Under the pieces are notes generated by a model. That model was given only the letters and a program-made list of their open reading frames with translations. It was not told the DNA's origin and did no database searches. Below are positions 1 through 11,457 of a stretch of DNA of 64,000 nt, one piece after another. The stretch spans positions 183,501-247,500 of the forward strand of contig JAPFBL010000241.1 in NCBI GenBank assembly GCA_026182355.1, read 5' to 3'. This DNA is from Hermatobates lingyangjiaoensis. Its lineage: Eukaryota; Arthropoda; Insecta; Hemiptera; Hermatobatidae. Each line of letters begins with the position of its first letter. Position 1 is the stretch's first letter. The position numbers and the translations under genes were made by a program.

Positions 1-116
1 TTTATAAGCAATACTGGACGATATAATATATTTGCTTATGGTATTAATTGCAGTCTTTATTTATATCGTATAAACTATATTATGTGTTGTTATTATCGCA
101 AATATATATATATATA

Positions 117-232
117 TTCACACGGGAAAGAGAAAAACAAATAAAGACACAAACAAAAAAGACTCACAACGATATTTCGACAGTCGTCGTCATCGGGCAG
201 AAGTAGTCCCTTTGAGTAGCTGAAGCTAACTA
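117..232 (-). repeat. Family B ribozyme-like half element
   Basis: Read on the minus strand it has a CCGATGA box, a short GAC/GTC hairpin, GAAA and TATCGTTGTGAGTC. The complete foldback version is at 20951-21180. Both ends touch (TA)n. CCGATGA departs from the hammerhead CTGANGA, so this copy is probably a relic. Confidence 0.6.
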
Positions 233-261
233 TATATATATATATGTATATATGCAAATAA

Positions 262-427
262 ATCACAATAAACAAACACGTAAAGCAATTAATGAAATTA
301 AACCACAATATGAGATAGGGAATAAAATATTAAAATCTTTCAACCATAACAAGTGGTCTTCGTCAAAAACCCAATCACGTCAAAAACACGTGATTGTTAT
401 TCCACGTTTTTATTGTGAAATCTTGTT
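262..427. repeat. Family A foldback, degenerate, centre deleted
   Basis: The left arm carries the antisense core (aaatctttcaaccataac, then tggtcttcgtc). The right arm keeps only the terminal part with tgattgttattccacg and a decayed terminal hairpin. The sense-strand ribozyme core is lost. Confidence 0.6.
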
Positions 428-602
428 TTTATATATATATGTATGTATGTATGTTGTATATTTTAAAAAAAAAACGCAGATCTCTAATTAGCTGGTCCAA
501 GTAATATGGATTAGGAGTTGTGGTGGTGTTTGATTTTAATATCTTGGAATAATTTATGTATGGTCATATTTGATAATTACAGGAAATGTAAATTTTGTAT
601 TT

Positions 603-606
603 CTAC

Positions 607-660
<54 letters not shown>
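603..660. repeat. (TA)n microsatellite
   Basis: Nearly pure TA dinucleotide. Other long tracts are at 19290-19392, 23657-23720, 26564-26634, 35975-36019, 42623-42662 and 50449-50493. They are the usual landing sites of the foldbacks. Confidence 0.95.
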
Positions 661-662
<2 letters not shown>

Positions 663-1172
663 AATTATTATTCTGCATTCGCTAATATTTATTTTGTTAA
701 ATATTTCCTTGAAATTGTTTTTATTTATATATATATAAGATAAATTGGTTCTGAGACCGTTGAGGTATTGCTGCCTGAGTACATATTTTGATTTGTTGGA
801 TGCTTTGATCTCATAATTGGTATAAGCTTCCTTTAAGGGGTTATTTAAGATAGTTAGGTTTCTTTATTATTGGTGGCTTTGTTATTATCTGTATACCTTT
901 TGCCCGATGAAGCCCCAGCAAAGGGTGATTTCTTCGTTTGTGTGGGTGCACGTGTGTTGTTGCATTTGTTATCACTGGGGACTTGTTGAATAGTGACTTT
1001 CACTTTCTCAGATAGCATCAATGTTTAAGAAATTAATTGTTATGTATTTAATATATAAAATGAACTCCTAATTTTTTTTATTTTATTATTTTTTGTTGAG
1101 AAAATGGAAGATTAGTAAGTGATTAATATCGGTTGGTGTAATGTCAAGGAGTGTTGTGATAATTGACAAAAA
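661..1172. other. 5' flank of the host exon
   Basis: AT-rich sequence with no repeat I can assign. An in-frame TGA stop at 1164-1166 lies just before the first ATG of the exon. No promoter can be assigned, because TATA strings are everywhere. GC content rises sharply at about 1190. Confidence 0.4.
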
Positions 1173-2018
1173 ATGATGGATGCGTGTTATCTGGTGACGT
1201 CAGGGTGTCCCCTGGAGGGGCGAGCGGGCCCGGTGGCAGTGAGCGAGATCGATCGGTCGCGGCGGGACACTGGGCTCATGCGCTCTGAGCACCCAGAGCT
1301 TCAGTGCGGCGGGGCCGCCCCCGAGAGGAGCTGCCTCCGCCCTGATATGGATTCGGTCCAGGAACCCGAGTCTCCGCGCAAGTCGCCCCATCTCATCGGC
1401 ATCCCCAGTCCCAAGACCTGGGACCAGTGGATGAACAAGGAGGCAGGCCCTGAGCCGCAGGTCTCTACCCTGCCTCCTCCAACGAAATCAGTCAGCGGTG
1501 AGTGGTCACTGCCAATGACTACCATTCCTGAGGAGCATGAAGGGTCTTCATCGCCAGCTGCTGCTATAAAACGAGAGAAAAGTGAACCGCTCGATGTCAC
1601 TAGTGAGCCTAAGATTGTCATTAAAAATACTCGCTTCCACGTGGTGCCCGCTGTCAATGTCTGGGAACCTGATCCCAACTTCAAAAAGTCAAGCGACAAG
1701 TCTGTATTAGATGACCCACGTTTCGAAACCCACCTCAACCAGTTGACCATGGTAGAGTCTCAGCTAAAGAAACTCAAAAAGGAAATCCCACCACCAGTTT
1801 CAAAACCATCTCTTCCTCCACCTCCCGAAAAAAAAGGCGGTTTCCTCTCAGGATTACTATCAGTTTTCAAGAAAAAACCACCCCCTCGAAAAGAAGAAAC
1901 AGCACCAAAGCCGAAACCTAAGTACGTTGCATCTGCATCTACCGCGGGTTCCGGTCGGCAAACAGTTCCGAAGAGACACTCTCCCGCTCGTAATACCATG
2001 ACGAAAGTAGTTATACAG
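1173..2018 (+). CDS. Coding exon 1 of an unidentified host gene
   Basis: It encodes 282 residues from ATG 1173 (in-frame stop 9 bp upstream, A at -3). The next in-frame methionines, residues 36 and 59, are possible alternative starts. The exon is strikingly GC-rich, with normal codon use, inside an AT-rich window. It ends CAG/gtaaat, a good splice donor, in phase 0; beyond it the frame runs 27 more codons through AT-rich sequence. No enzyme domain is recognisable. Visible features are a Ser/Pro-rich stretch at about 60-140, KIVIKNTRF at 147-155, a short charged helix at 193-205 (LKKLKKE), a proline-rich tract at 205-220, a small hydrophobic patch GGFLSGLLSVF at 222-232, then a Lys/Pro-rich basic segment at 233-250. 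There is no signal peptide or membrane helix. The look is of a cytosolic or nuclear adaptor tail. The last residues, TKVVIQ, read in phase into the candidate exon at 32185. Function is unknown. Confidence 0.85.
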
Positions 2019-2498
2019 GTAAATATTTATTTAAAATTTGCTTGTTTAAACCTTTTAAAAAAAAAGATATATTATCTTAAAGTATTAGATTGCGAGCTAT
2101 GAAGCGGTGAAATGAAAATTACAGAGTTCATTCACATTGTTTGTGACCCAAATGAAATGCCTCATAATATCGATTCGTTCTCTGCACCTTATATTGGTTG
2201 CTAATTTAGCCTTGGCTTAAGTTAAAATAATCATTTGATTTGTTTATCTTCTCAGAAGCAGATAGAGTGACACTGAAAATCAGCTGATCAACCCCCCTCC
2301 CCCTCCCCCTTCCCCTGGCCACCCCCAAAACATAACCAAATGGAGTTCCCCCTGCTGTCGTGTATCCAAGGGTATATTCACTTTATTGCTGCAGCGTGCT
2401 TAGGGGTTATCAAGTCCAGCTAAATTAGGTCAATTTCTTTTAGCAGGGACTTTTAAGTCCTTTAATTATCATAGATTACTTTTACTCGACCTGATGTC

Positions 2499-2515
2499 GG
2501 GGGGGGGGGGGGGGG
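2499..2515 (+). repeat. Poly-G tract of 17
   Basis: An uninterrupted G run, unusual at this AT content, with C-rich runs 170-220 bp upstream (2289-2330). Similar G runs occur at about 18307-18320 and 58249-58262. Confidence 0.9.
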
Positions 2516-2972
2516 ACTTAATTTCCCTCTAAAATAAAACAATCAGTCTTAATCTAGAGGACGCCCCAAACTTAATTACTTTTTTTTTAAAAAAAAGAAA
2601 AATACATGAATGTGAATGATTGACTATATAATTGTCAGTGGTAACAGTCAATAAGTCAAGTGAAGCGCTTAAGTTTTAAATAATTGTTTCTTAATTTAAA
2701 TTGCAACTTAGGCAGTTATTGTCTTCTGTAGTTGTTGTTTATGTTTCTTTTCTAGCTTTGCTTATATATACAGCAAAATCTTTTGCATAGAATAATTTAA
2801 ATGTATTTCACGTTTAAATCGTTCATGTTTTGGATAATTTTCAATCTGTTTAGTGGACTTTAGTGGTCGTTAATATAAAATCACCGAAAGTTTGCAAAGC
2901 ATTATTATAATTAGAATGAATGACACGTTACTCTATGTTCTTATGATATGTCGTAATATTATAGTATAAATA

Positions 2973-3147
2973 ATCAAACCACAATAAGAAAATGGGAAAA
3001 CAAGACTAAGATCTTTCAACCGTTACAAGCGGTCTTCGTCAGAGTCAAAAACCCAACTGGTCTTAGATCTTAGTCTTGTTTTCCCATTTCTTATTGTGGT
3101 TTGATCATTGATTGTTATTTCACGTGTTTATGTGAAATCTTTTTATT
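2973..3147 (+). mobile_element. Family A foldback with 16-bp target duplication
   Basis: Flanked by tattatagtataaata at 2957-2972 and again at 3148-3163. It starts inside the left arm (5' truncated) and ends at the intact terminal hairpin followed by aaatcttttta. The right arm has lost its ribozyme core; the left arm keeps it antisense. The long duplication plus 5' truncation indicates target-primed retrotransposition. Confidence 0.8.
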
Positions 3148-3383
3148 TATTATAGTATAAATATAATTAATAAGTTATATTAATCGTAATTCATTAATTA
3201 TTAGTTATAACTAATAATTCATGTTTATTTTAAATATAATATTAAATCAACATGTATTGTGGTAACAACTAATCCAGTCACGAGTATTTTTTTGAAATGT
3301 TACCCACAGGTATATTTTTCGGTTAACCATCAATCATACAATGTTTGTAATTCTATTTGATATCGTAATAATACTTCGCAGTA

Positions 3384-3900
3384 TTGTATGATATTCTTCA
3401 ATTTTATTTTATCATTTCGGTTCTTATTGTAAAATCGAACCAAAACAATTCAAGCAGAATTAGTAACAGCTTGGTTGTACTGTATTTCTTCTACATTATA
3501 GTTTATATTGAAATGGAATCCAATTTAGATTGTAATTGTTGCTCGCTCGACCGTTTTGGGGACACGTCCATCTTCAAGAAGAGAGTAGGTTGATGATGAA
3601 AGAGCTCTGAAAAAGGTCATGCAAGAAGGAAACTATACCGGGCTTCTGATTTCAATTGAAAAATACTAACATCTCTACGCTACTAAGGGTCTTACAATTC
3701 GTCGTCAGCAAGCTGTGAAGGGAAATAATTTTAACTCTATATTAAAGTATTCATCATGGAGTTGCATGTATATCCGTGTTTGTTAGCATTTTTTCTCTAT
3801 GTATTAAACTGAATTAATTTATACATACATACTGTATGTATTTTGTGTATTCTAAGGAAGACTTAGATTAGGTGGCAATGTATCCTACGAGAGAACCCAT
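3384..3900. other. Intronic, no assignable feature
   Basis: Open frames here are short and AT-driven. No splice-bounded coding segment or repeat was recognised. Confidence 0.4.
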
Positions 3901-3904
3901 TAGG

Positions 3905-4130
3905 CTGATCTCCTTCCTACCCTAACGTTTCGATGTATTTGTACATCATCTATAGGGCTAAAATTAGAGTAAGACTATAATACTTTTAACAAAGCAATCT
4001 ACAACCTTCATAGGGAACTAAATTACTGACAATAACACAAAAATACAACAGGTTATTTTACAATTAGAGTTGTTTTAATCCTGAAAATAATGTGCAAATA
4101 CATCGAAACGTTGGCCTAGAAAGGAGTTTA
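3905..4130. repeat. Family K foldback (GAAACGTTGG type)
   Basis: Imperfect arms of about 35 bp at each end (ccttcctaccctaacgtttc against the tail containing gaaacgttggcctag). The right side reads CTGAAAA, ATGT/ACAT hairpin, CGAAACGTTGG, a hammerhead-like core with a substituted CUGANGA box. Confidence 0.6.
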
Positions 4131-4227
4131 TTATCTTTTATATAACCTAGCCCTCAAAAACAAAGCAATAGAAGAGAAGAGGTCAAGAACATTTTTTTGA
4201 GAATATATATATATATATATATATATA

Positions 4228-4362
4228 AATAACGACTTAAAGGCTGAGTCGTTATCAGCCTTTGGAGCGATTCACATCTATTCCTGACAACGAGGACATC
4301 GAAATATAGTAGTGAGTTCAGTGATTTCTTTTCTATGTGTTCTTTTGAAAATTCTAGTTTAT
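4228..4362 (+). repeat. Family C ribozyme-like half element
   Basis: Contains CCTGACAACGAGGACATCGA followed by AATATAGTAGTGAGTTC. Relatives at 35848-35972 (-) and 54030-54150 (-). Flanked by (TA)n on both sides. Confidence 0.65.
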
Positions 4363-4376
4363 ATATATATATATAT

Positions 4377-4530
4377 AAAGATTTCACATAAACACGTGAA
4401 ATAACAATCAATGATCAAATACAATAAGAAATGGGAAAACAAGACTAAGATCTTTCAACCGTAACAAGCGGTATTTGTCTTCATCTTAGTCTTGTTTTCC
4501 CATTTCTTATTGTGGTTTGATCATTGATTA
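4377..4530. repeat. Family A foldback, right-arm core deleted
   Basis: Left arm: terminal hairpin, caatgatcaaa, gggaaaacaagactaag and the antisense core. Right arm resumes at tcttagtcttgttttccc. Bounded by (TA)n. Confidence 0.8.
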
Positions 4531-4623
4531 TATATATATAATTATTCTATAGATTCAGGTTATGACTGAATCAATATATGGTTTTAATATAAAGGTGTAG
4601 GAGATGAATTTCAGCTGAGTTAA

Positions 4624-4654
4624 CAAAAGAGAGAGAGAGAGAGAGAGAGAGAGA
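4624..4654 (+). repeat. (GA)n microsatellite
   Basis: About 14 GA units. A second GA tract is at 50492-50518. Confidence 0.9.
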
Positions 4655-5231
4655 TTCTAGAATAATCATTTGGGCATTTCTAATTATAGCTGTATCTAAA
4701 ACCCGCCGCGACAGGTGTCATAGTCCTACAACTAGAGCGGGAAAGTTAAGGCTTTGTTGAGCCTCTTACTGCCTATATAAGGGGTATCGTACATTCACAG
4801 AGCCGTCTTAACAAGGAATCAGGCATTAAATCAATATAAGAGTTCAATGCTTCTGGTAGCTGTTTTTTAAACGACATATTCATTAAACATTTTTAATTAA
4901 AAACCCTTTTCTTTTCTTTTTTTTACCATAAATACAACCAGTACTCTATGTTTACTAATCAATTGATTTACAAAAAAAACGAAAATTTATTTTCAGTATA
5001 TAAAACAGAGGAAAATAATTTTTTGTTTATTTATTATTGGGAAGGCAATTATTAAAGTTTAATTGGGTTTCCTTTAGAGCATTTGATTTCCTTTTTTTAT
5101 TTATTAAGAAGTTTTACTTAATAAATGATGAATCACGAAACAGACAGTATATTTCATATGTAATAAAGTCCATGCGCAGTCATTGCATTTGGTAACTATT
5201 TCATGTTTTTAAATAACTCATATATTTGTAA

Positions 5232-5398
5232 TCAATGATCAAACCACAATAAGAAATGGGAAAACAAGACTAAGCTCTTTCAACCGTAACAAGCGGTCTT
5301 CGTCAGAGTCAAAAACTCAAATGTTGGGTTTTTTGACTCTGAAGAAGACCGCCTGCCACGGCCGAAAGACCCCAGTCTTCCCTTCTCATCATCATGAT
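5232..5398. repeat. Family A foldback, right arm mutated
   Basis: The left arm is standard. The right arm reads CTCTGAAGAAGACCGCCTG and CGAAAGACCCC, with clustered C/T changes, so its core is CUGAAGA rather than CUGACGA. Confidence 0.75.
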
Positions 5399-6012
5399 GA
5401 ATTTAATGAATTTAATAAAATGTTATTAAATTTAAAATAACATTTCGCCTCAATCAAAATGTTGATCTTGTCTTAATGTTATTTATTAATGACATTAAGT
5501 TTATTAAGATGTTTTTCTCTGTTTACAATATATTGTGAAATAACTTTTGTAACAAAATCAGGTTGTTTAATAATAATACAGGAATGAATAATGTAGTGTG
5601 GAAAGCTACAGTAAGAACTAGAAATTTATTATCATAAATGCAGATAATATAATATAATTAAAGAACAAACCAACTGCAAAGTGATTTAGTTCACTTGAAT
5701 AATACCAAAAAATATAACTTTAGAGTCAGGGTTACAGTAAATTAACTGTAAAATTAGTCAAAGTCGGAGTTGGTCGTCGATAAATTAGATTCGAATTGCG
5801 ATAATTTTCACAAGAAATACTTATTAATAATAATTTAATAAGTCAAAGAAAACGTAAAATCGTATATTTTATTGAATAGAAAATTGATTTAGGAAATGTC
5901 TTGGCTTAAAACTGTATAGTTTTCTATGAGTAGTGAGTCTACTGTGGTCTCTTTCATAGCGGCAGTGTGTTTCAGTTAATAATCGTGGAGCTTAAAGCTC
6001 GCAGTGCTTTAT

Positions 6013-7649
6013 TATCAAGTTAAAACCATAATAAGAAATGAGAAAAAAAAAAGACTAAGCTCTTTCAACCGTAACAAGCGATCTTCTTTAGAGCCAAATC
6101 TCAACTAACTTAGTCCTATGTAAAAAGCTTTCACATAAACACGTGAAATAACAATCAATGATCAAACCACAATAAGAAATGGGAAAACAAGACTAAGCTC
6201 TTTCAACCGTAACAAGCGATCTTCGTTAGAGCCAAATCTCAACTAACTTAGTCCTATGTAAAAAGCTTTCACATAAACACGTGAAATAACAATCAATGAT
6301 CAAACCACAATAAGAAATGGGAAAACAAGACTAAGCTCTTTCAACCGTAACAAGCGATCTTCGTCAGAGCCAAATCTCAACTAACTTAGTCCTATGTGAA
6401 AAGCTTTCACATAAACACGTGAAATAACAATCAATGATCAAACCACAATAAGAAATGGGAAAACAAGACTAAGCTCTTTCAACCCTAACAAAGCGATCTT
6501 CGTCAGAGCCAAATCTCAACTAACTTAGTCCTATGTAAAAAGCTTTCACATAAACACGTGAAATAACAATCAATGATCAAACCACAATAAGAAATGGGAA
6601 AACAAGACTAAGCTCTTTCAACCCTAACAAAGCGATCTTCGTCAGAGCCAAATCTCAACTAACTTAGTCCTATGTAAAAAGCTTTCACATAAACACGTGA
6701 AATAACAATCAATGATCAAACCACAATAAGAAATGGGAAAACAAGACTAAGCTCTTTCAACCCTAACAAAGCGATCTTCGTCAGAGCCAAATCTCAACTA
6801 ACTTAGTCCTATGTAAGAAGCTTTCACATAAACACATGAAATAACAATCAATGATCAAACCACAATAAGAAATGGGAAAACAAGACTAAGCTCTTTCAAC
6901 CCTAACAAAGCTATCTTCGTCAGAGCCAAATCTCAACTAACTTAGTCCTATGTAAAAAGCTTTCACATAAACACGTGAAATAACAATCAATGATCAAACC
7001 ACAATAAGAAATGGGAAAACAAGACTAAGCTCTTTCAACCCTAACAAAGCGATCTTCGTCAGAGCCAAATCTCAACTAACTTAGTCCTATGTAAAAAGCT
7101 TTCACATAAACACATGAAATAACAATCAATGATCAAACCACAATAAGAAATGGGAAAACAAGACTAAGCTCTTTCAACCCTAACAAAGCGATCTTCGTCA
7201 GAGCCAAATCTCAACTAACTTAGTCCTATGTGAAAAGCTTTCACATAAACACGTGAAATAACAATCAATGATCAAACCACAATAAGAAATGGGAAAACAA
7301 GACTAAGCTCTTTCAACCCTAACAAAGCGATCTTCGTCAGAGCCAAATCTCAACTAACTTAGTCCTATGTAAAAAGCTTTCACATAAACACATGAAATAA
7401 CAATCAATGATCAAACCACAATAAGAAATGGGAAAACAAGACTAAGCTCTTTCAACCCTAACAAAGCTATCTTCGTCAGAGCCAAATCTCAACTAACTTA
7501 GTCCTATGTAAAAAGCTTTCACATAAACACGTGAAATAACAATCAATGATCAAACCACAATAAGAAATGGGAAAACAAGACTAAGCTCTTTCAACCCTAA
7601 CAAAGCGATCTTCGTCAGAGCCAAATCTCAACTAACTTAGTCCTATGTA
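6013..7649 (-). repeat. Tandem satellite, 12 units of 138/139 bp, each with a hammerhead-like core
   Basis: Unit boundaries measured at aagctttcac fall at 6127, 6265, 6403, 6542, 6681, 6820, 6959, 7098, 7237, 7376 and 7515, preceded by one partial unit. Each unit is a family A left arm plus a spacer ending in cttagtcctatgt. On the minus strand each reads GGCT CTGACGA, a hairpin, GAAA GAGC TT AGTC: stem I GGCU/AGUC pairs (one G-U) and the core boxes match the hammerhead consensus. The early units carry ccgtaacaagcga and are 138 bp; from 6403 on the units carry ccctaacaaagcga and are 139 bp. Units at 6820 and 7376 share two further variants (cacatg, gctatc), suggesting a four-unit higher-order duplication. 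Head-to-tail ribozyme repeats of this size match the layout of animal retrozymes. Confidence 0.9.
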
Positions 7650-8515
7650 TGTATAAAGTTTTGATTGGTAATAAAATCAAGGCTACCGCTCAAGTTTTTA
7701 ATGTTTGTCATCAAAATATTCGTCGATTATCAGAAAAATCTCATAATATATTAAAATAATTTATTGGTTAATAAACCAATTTTCTTACCTTGACAAAGTG
7801 ATATTCCATTGCTCTCGTCAAAATGTTAAACCGACAACTTCATTGTATTGTTTCATTCTTTTTGCTGGTTATTTTTTAGTCCTCCCGACAATGTGTTGTG
7901 CGTACCCTTGAAAACGCCATAATTTTTTTTTTTTCTTTTAAACTAGATCAAAACAAGTTTACCTTCAGACCACAAGCATCTCAAGTTTTTTTTTTTTATA
8001 TATTTAAAAAAAAAAATTCAATTTTTAAGCAAGTGATTTGGATATGTTTACTAAATCCTTTTTTTTTCTGAAACCGGTTTTACTAGTGTTTTAAAATTTA
8101 AAGTATATATACGTATATTTGTTATTAAGATATTGGTAAATTTTACATAATCAAACGAAATTATTCAATTTTGTAATAACATAGTGTAGTTGTCAGAGAT
8201 ACATTATACTAAGAAGTTAATTGACTAGTCGTCAGAAAGTATGACGACAGTAATTGTCCTCACCTCAGGCATATCCGATCGAATCTCCGCAGTCTTTACC
8301 AACCTCATTGTCTAAAGGAAGCTCCTGATTTCTACCTGGTCTGACATAACTACCTTGTCCTTTCAAAATAACGACGGTTTTTTCGTTACAGGAAGCAGGA
8401 AAACTGCAATAACTGTCGCAAATTGACAGTTGTTATGCAAAGTTACACGTAATTTTAACCTACCTACCTATTCCAAATAATTTTTGTTATATCTTTTTAT
8501 TTGTATATATATATA
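7650..8515. other. Intronic, no assignable feature
   Basis: AT-rich, with poly-T/poly-A runs near 7921-8015. No coding or repeat signal recognised. Confidence 0.4.
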
Positions 8516-8519
8516 TATC

Positions 8520-8677
8520 CTAGGAGGTGTCAGAGCTTATTTTTTCTTCATTCTGATTCTTCCTACGACATTTTGTCTCATATACATATCTTAGGTGTTG
8601 CTGGTCTGTTATGTATATGAGACAAAATGTCGTAGGAAGAATCAGAATGAAGAAAAATAAGCTCTGACACCTCCTAG
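8520..8677. repeat. Foldback with about 67-bp arms, no ribozyme core
   Basis: Arms 8520-8587 and 8611-8677 are almost perfect inverted copies (ctaggaggtgtcagagctta at the outer end) around a 23-bp loop. Flanked by (TA)n on both sides. No CUGANGA/GAAA pair is present. Confidence 0.9.
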
Positions 8678-8751
8678 ATTATATATATATATATATATAT
8701 ACACAACAGATTCAATAATATATCGACCGTTTGATAGAATAGGTGTGTTAT

Positions 8752-8971
8752 CTAATCAGGATTCGGTCAAATTTTCTAGGTTCAAAAATCAAACTCTCAT
8801 TTGCCTTACTTCAATCTTTCTTACTTCTTTCTGCCTATGAAAAAAAATTCATTTTCTTAGTTTAAAAAAATTCTTACTTCTGCCTTTGAAAAAGGTTTTA
8901 AAATAAAACCGAAACGTCGGCAATGAGAGTTTGATTTTTGAACCTAGAAAATTTGACCGAATCCCGATTAG
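8752..8971. repeat. Family K foldback
   Basis: Arms 8752-8800 and 8923-8971 match inverted (ctaatc at the outer end, ctctcat at the inner). The right part reads TTTGAAAAA, GGTTTT/AAAACC hairpin, GAAACGTCGGCAATGAGAG, a decayed hammerhead-like core. Confidence 0.8.
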
Positions 8972-8998
8972 ATCACACACATACATATATATATATAT

Positions 8999-9237
8999 AA
9001 AGATTTCACATTAACACGTCGAATAACAATCAATGATCAAACCACAATATGAAATTAAAAAAAAATACTAAAATCTTTCAACCACGTCAAGCGGTCTTCG
9101 TCAGCGTCAAAACCAAAAACCCAAAATCAGTTGAGTTTTGACTCAAAATCAGCGGTTTTGAAAACTGCTTGTTGTGGTCGAAAGATCTTAGTCTTTTTTT
9201 TCCCATTTTGTATTGTGGTTAGATCATATGATCATAT
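8999..9237. repeat. Family A foldback, diverged
   Basis: Both arms present but several core bases are changed (cgtcagcgtc; GGTCGAAAGATCTTAGTC). Sits in (TA)n directly beside the next copy. Confidence 0.75.
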
Positions 9238-9241
9238 ATAT

Positions 9242-9437
9242 ATAAAGATTTCACATAAACACGTGAAATAACAATAACTGATCAAACCACAATATGAAAT
9301 TGGAAAACAAGACTAAGATATTTCAACCGTAGCAAGTGGTTTTCGTCAGAGTTGGGTTTTTGACTCTGACGAAGTCACCGCTTATTACGGTTGAAAGACC
9401 TTTGTCTTGTTTGCCAATTTCATATTGTGGTTTGATC
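9242..9437. repeat. Family A foldback
   Basis: Both arms complete. The right arm reads GACTCTGACGAAGTCACCGC, an insertion that breaks hairpin II, then GGTTGAAAGACC. Confidence 0.8.
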
Positions 9438-9539
9438 ATATATACAGATATATATTAGTGTCACGATTTTATTCAAACTAGACAGGTGTTCTTTAAATCC
9501 ACAGACTGTTTTTCTTTGTAAAATAATTTGTAATAAAAT

Positions 9540-9660
9540 ACTTAGTTTTTCTGTTTCAAAATGTATTCTTATGACTATGAAAAAGATTAAAACTTTTTAA
9601 AACTTTATCGTTAAATAAAGACCGAAACGTTGGCAATGAGAGTGTAAGTTAAACTAAGGA
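9540..9660 (+). repeat. Family K half element
   Basis: Ends in GACCGAAACGTTGGCAATGA like the 8752-8971 copy. No matching left arm. Confidence 0.5.
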
Positions 9661-10514
9661 AAACCCTTAGATTATTCCTGCTCCTATCAATGCAATACAA
9701 TATTTGCCTTTTCTCAAAACTTCTTAAGAAGTATTAAAAGACAGTTTTGATAAATGTTATACTGTACTAAACCTTTTTGTAGCACACTTGACCTTTCTGT
9801 ATGGTAGACAGTAGTAATATTCCAGCCTATACAAACACTTTACTTTGTGTTTGATTTGTCATGTATTCATTATTATTTGTATACGATCTTTGTATTCCTT
9901 TACAATGTCAATATCAGATGTTAATGAGATGTTGAACTTCTGCTTATTGATAACCAGTTGCATTTTATAAGTCGCTCTGATAATTATTCATAAGAATAAA
10001 GGAAATATTTTTTTTCACTTTATGCAGTTTTTTTGAAAATGTGAAGTATTTTTATAGCATTAAAGTAATTTCTTTATTTGTAAAATTGTAAATACTTCTA
10101 AGTATTTATAAGTATATAATATAATAACTATAATATAATATAATATAATAATAAGTATATAATATAATAAGTATATAAGTTTATAACTATATAATAAGTA
10201 CTTTTGTAAATGATAAAGTATGATTATTACTCCTAATCTATATTAACAAGTCGTATAATGATAGAAGGCCGGGCAGGTTTGTTTTGATGTGTCCAGTGTC
10301 GTGTTGTAATATATAAGAGGCAACACTGTCAGGTGCTTGTTTTGTTGACCTTGGCCAATGTGATTGTTAATTCAAGGCCGTGACTTCTTCCTGACAGGAA
10401 ATAAGGTAAATCTCAAGTCATTCTCTGAGTCATTCCACACATATGCTAAACAAATTAAAACATTTTCTTTTCCTCTTTTGGACTCTTAACTTTGAATCCC
10501 AGTATATATATATA
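9661..10514. other. Intronic; AT-rich simple sequence plus one denser block
   Basis: Repeated ataagtatataatataata runs at 10095-10200. The block 10250-10440 is richer in GC and contains TGACCTTGG, resembling an orphan nuclear-receptor half site (SF-1/ERR type). No open frame spans it. Confidence 0.35.
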
Positions 10515-10786
10515 TCGATGATCAAACCACAATAAGAAAATGGGAAAAGACTAAGACTAAAATCTTTCAACCGTAACAAGCGGTCTTCGTTGGAGTCAGA
10601 GTCGTCAGAGCAGTTGGGTTTTTGACTCTAACGAAGACCGCTTGTTACGCTTTGAAAGATCTTTGTCTTGTTTTCCCATTTTCTTATTGTGGTTTGATGA
10701 TCATTGATTGTTGTTTCACGTGTATGTGAAATCTTTATATATAAAGATTTCACATATACGTGAAACAACAATCAATGACCAAACTG
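10515..10786. repeat. Family A foldback plus a truncated second terminus
   Basis: Complete foldback 10515-10733 with a partly duplicated loop (gtcagagtcgtcagag). It is followed through a short TA link by a second left-arm end at 10743-10786 that stops after caatgaccaaact. Confidence 0.75.
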
Positions 10787-11044
10787 AAAATGTTATTAAG
10801 AAAAAGTAATGAGAGAGAGACAGTTAAAAAGAAGTATTCAAAATGTGAAAAGAAAACTGAATGTTGTACAAAACATATTTATGTTTTTTTATTAAGGAAA
10901 ACAAAATTTTTATATAAGAATCCTTATACGTCATAAATCTCATATTTATAATGAAAATTTATAAATTTGTTATAAAATTGATAAAAAAATAAATCCTGGA
11001 TGGTGGTTCGGGTTTTACACCATCGTATTACAAGACCATGGAAA

Positions 11045-11440
11045 TGGTCTTGTTCCTCTACAATGCAGTACTCTTCATACTGAGTATGTTGTACTCCTGT
11101 ACAATCTAGTACTCTTCATGCTGAGTATGTTATACTCCTGTACAATGTAGTAGTCTTCATACTGAGTATGTTGTACTCCTGTACAATGTAGTACTCTTCA
11201 TACTGAATATGCTGTACTCCTGTACAATGTAGTACTCTTCATTCTGAGTATGTTGTACTCCTCTACAATGTAGTACTCTTCATACTGAGTATGTTGTACT
11301 CCTGTACAATGTAGTACTCTTCATACTGAGTAAGTTGTACTCCTGTACAATGTAGTACTCTTCATACTGAGTAAGTTGTACTCCTGTACAATGTAGTACT
11401 CTTCATACTGAGTATGTTGTACTCCTGTACAACCCGCAAT
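11045..11440. repeat. Minisatellite, 41-bp unit, about nine copies
   Basis: Unit contains gtactcttcatactgagta followed by tgttgtactcctgtacaat. Starts spaced 41 bp apart were checked at 11068, 11109 and 11150. Confidence 0.95.
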
Positions 11441-11457
11441 GTCCATCGGATCAATTA

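Noticed and set aside
1200..1999. Open frames on the minus strand opposite exon 1
   Set aside because: Shadow frames of a GC-rich plus-strand exon, with Gly/Ser/Arg-rich composition and no splice support.
6013..7649. CRISPR-like array
   Set aside because: The units are identical along their whole length with no unique spacers, in an animal genome.
8520..8677. Ribozyme in this foldback
   Set aside because: No CUGANGA box is followed by a hairpin and GAAA on either strand.
10384..10420. 8-nt microexon between cttcctgacag and gtaaat
   Set aside because: Splice-like signals flank only gaaataag, whose length would break the reading frame.
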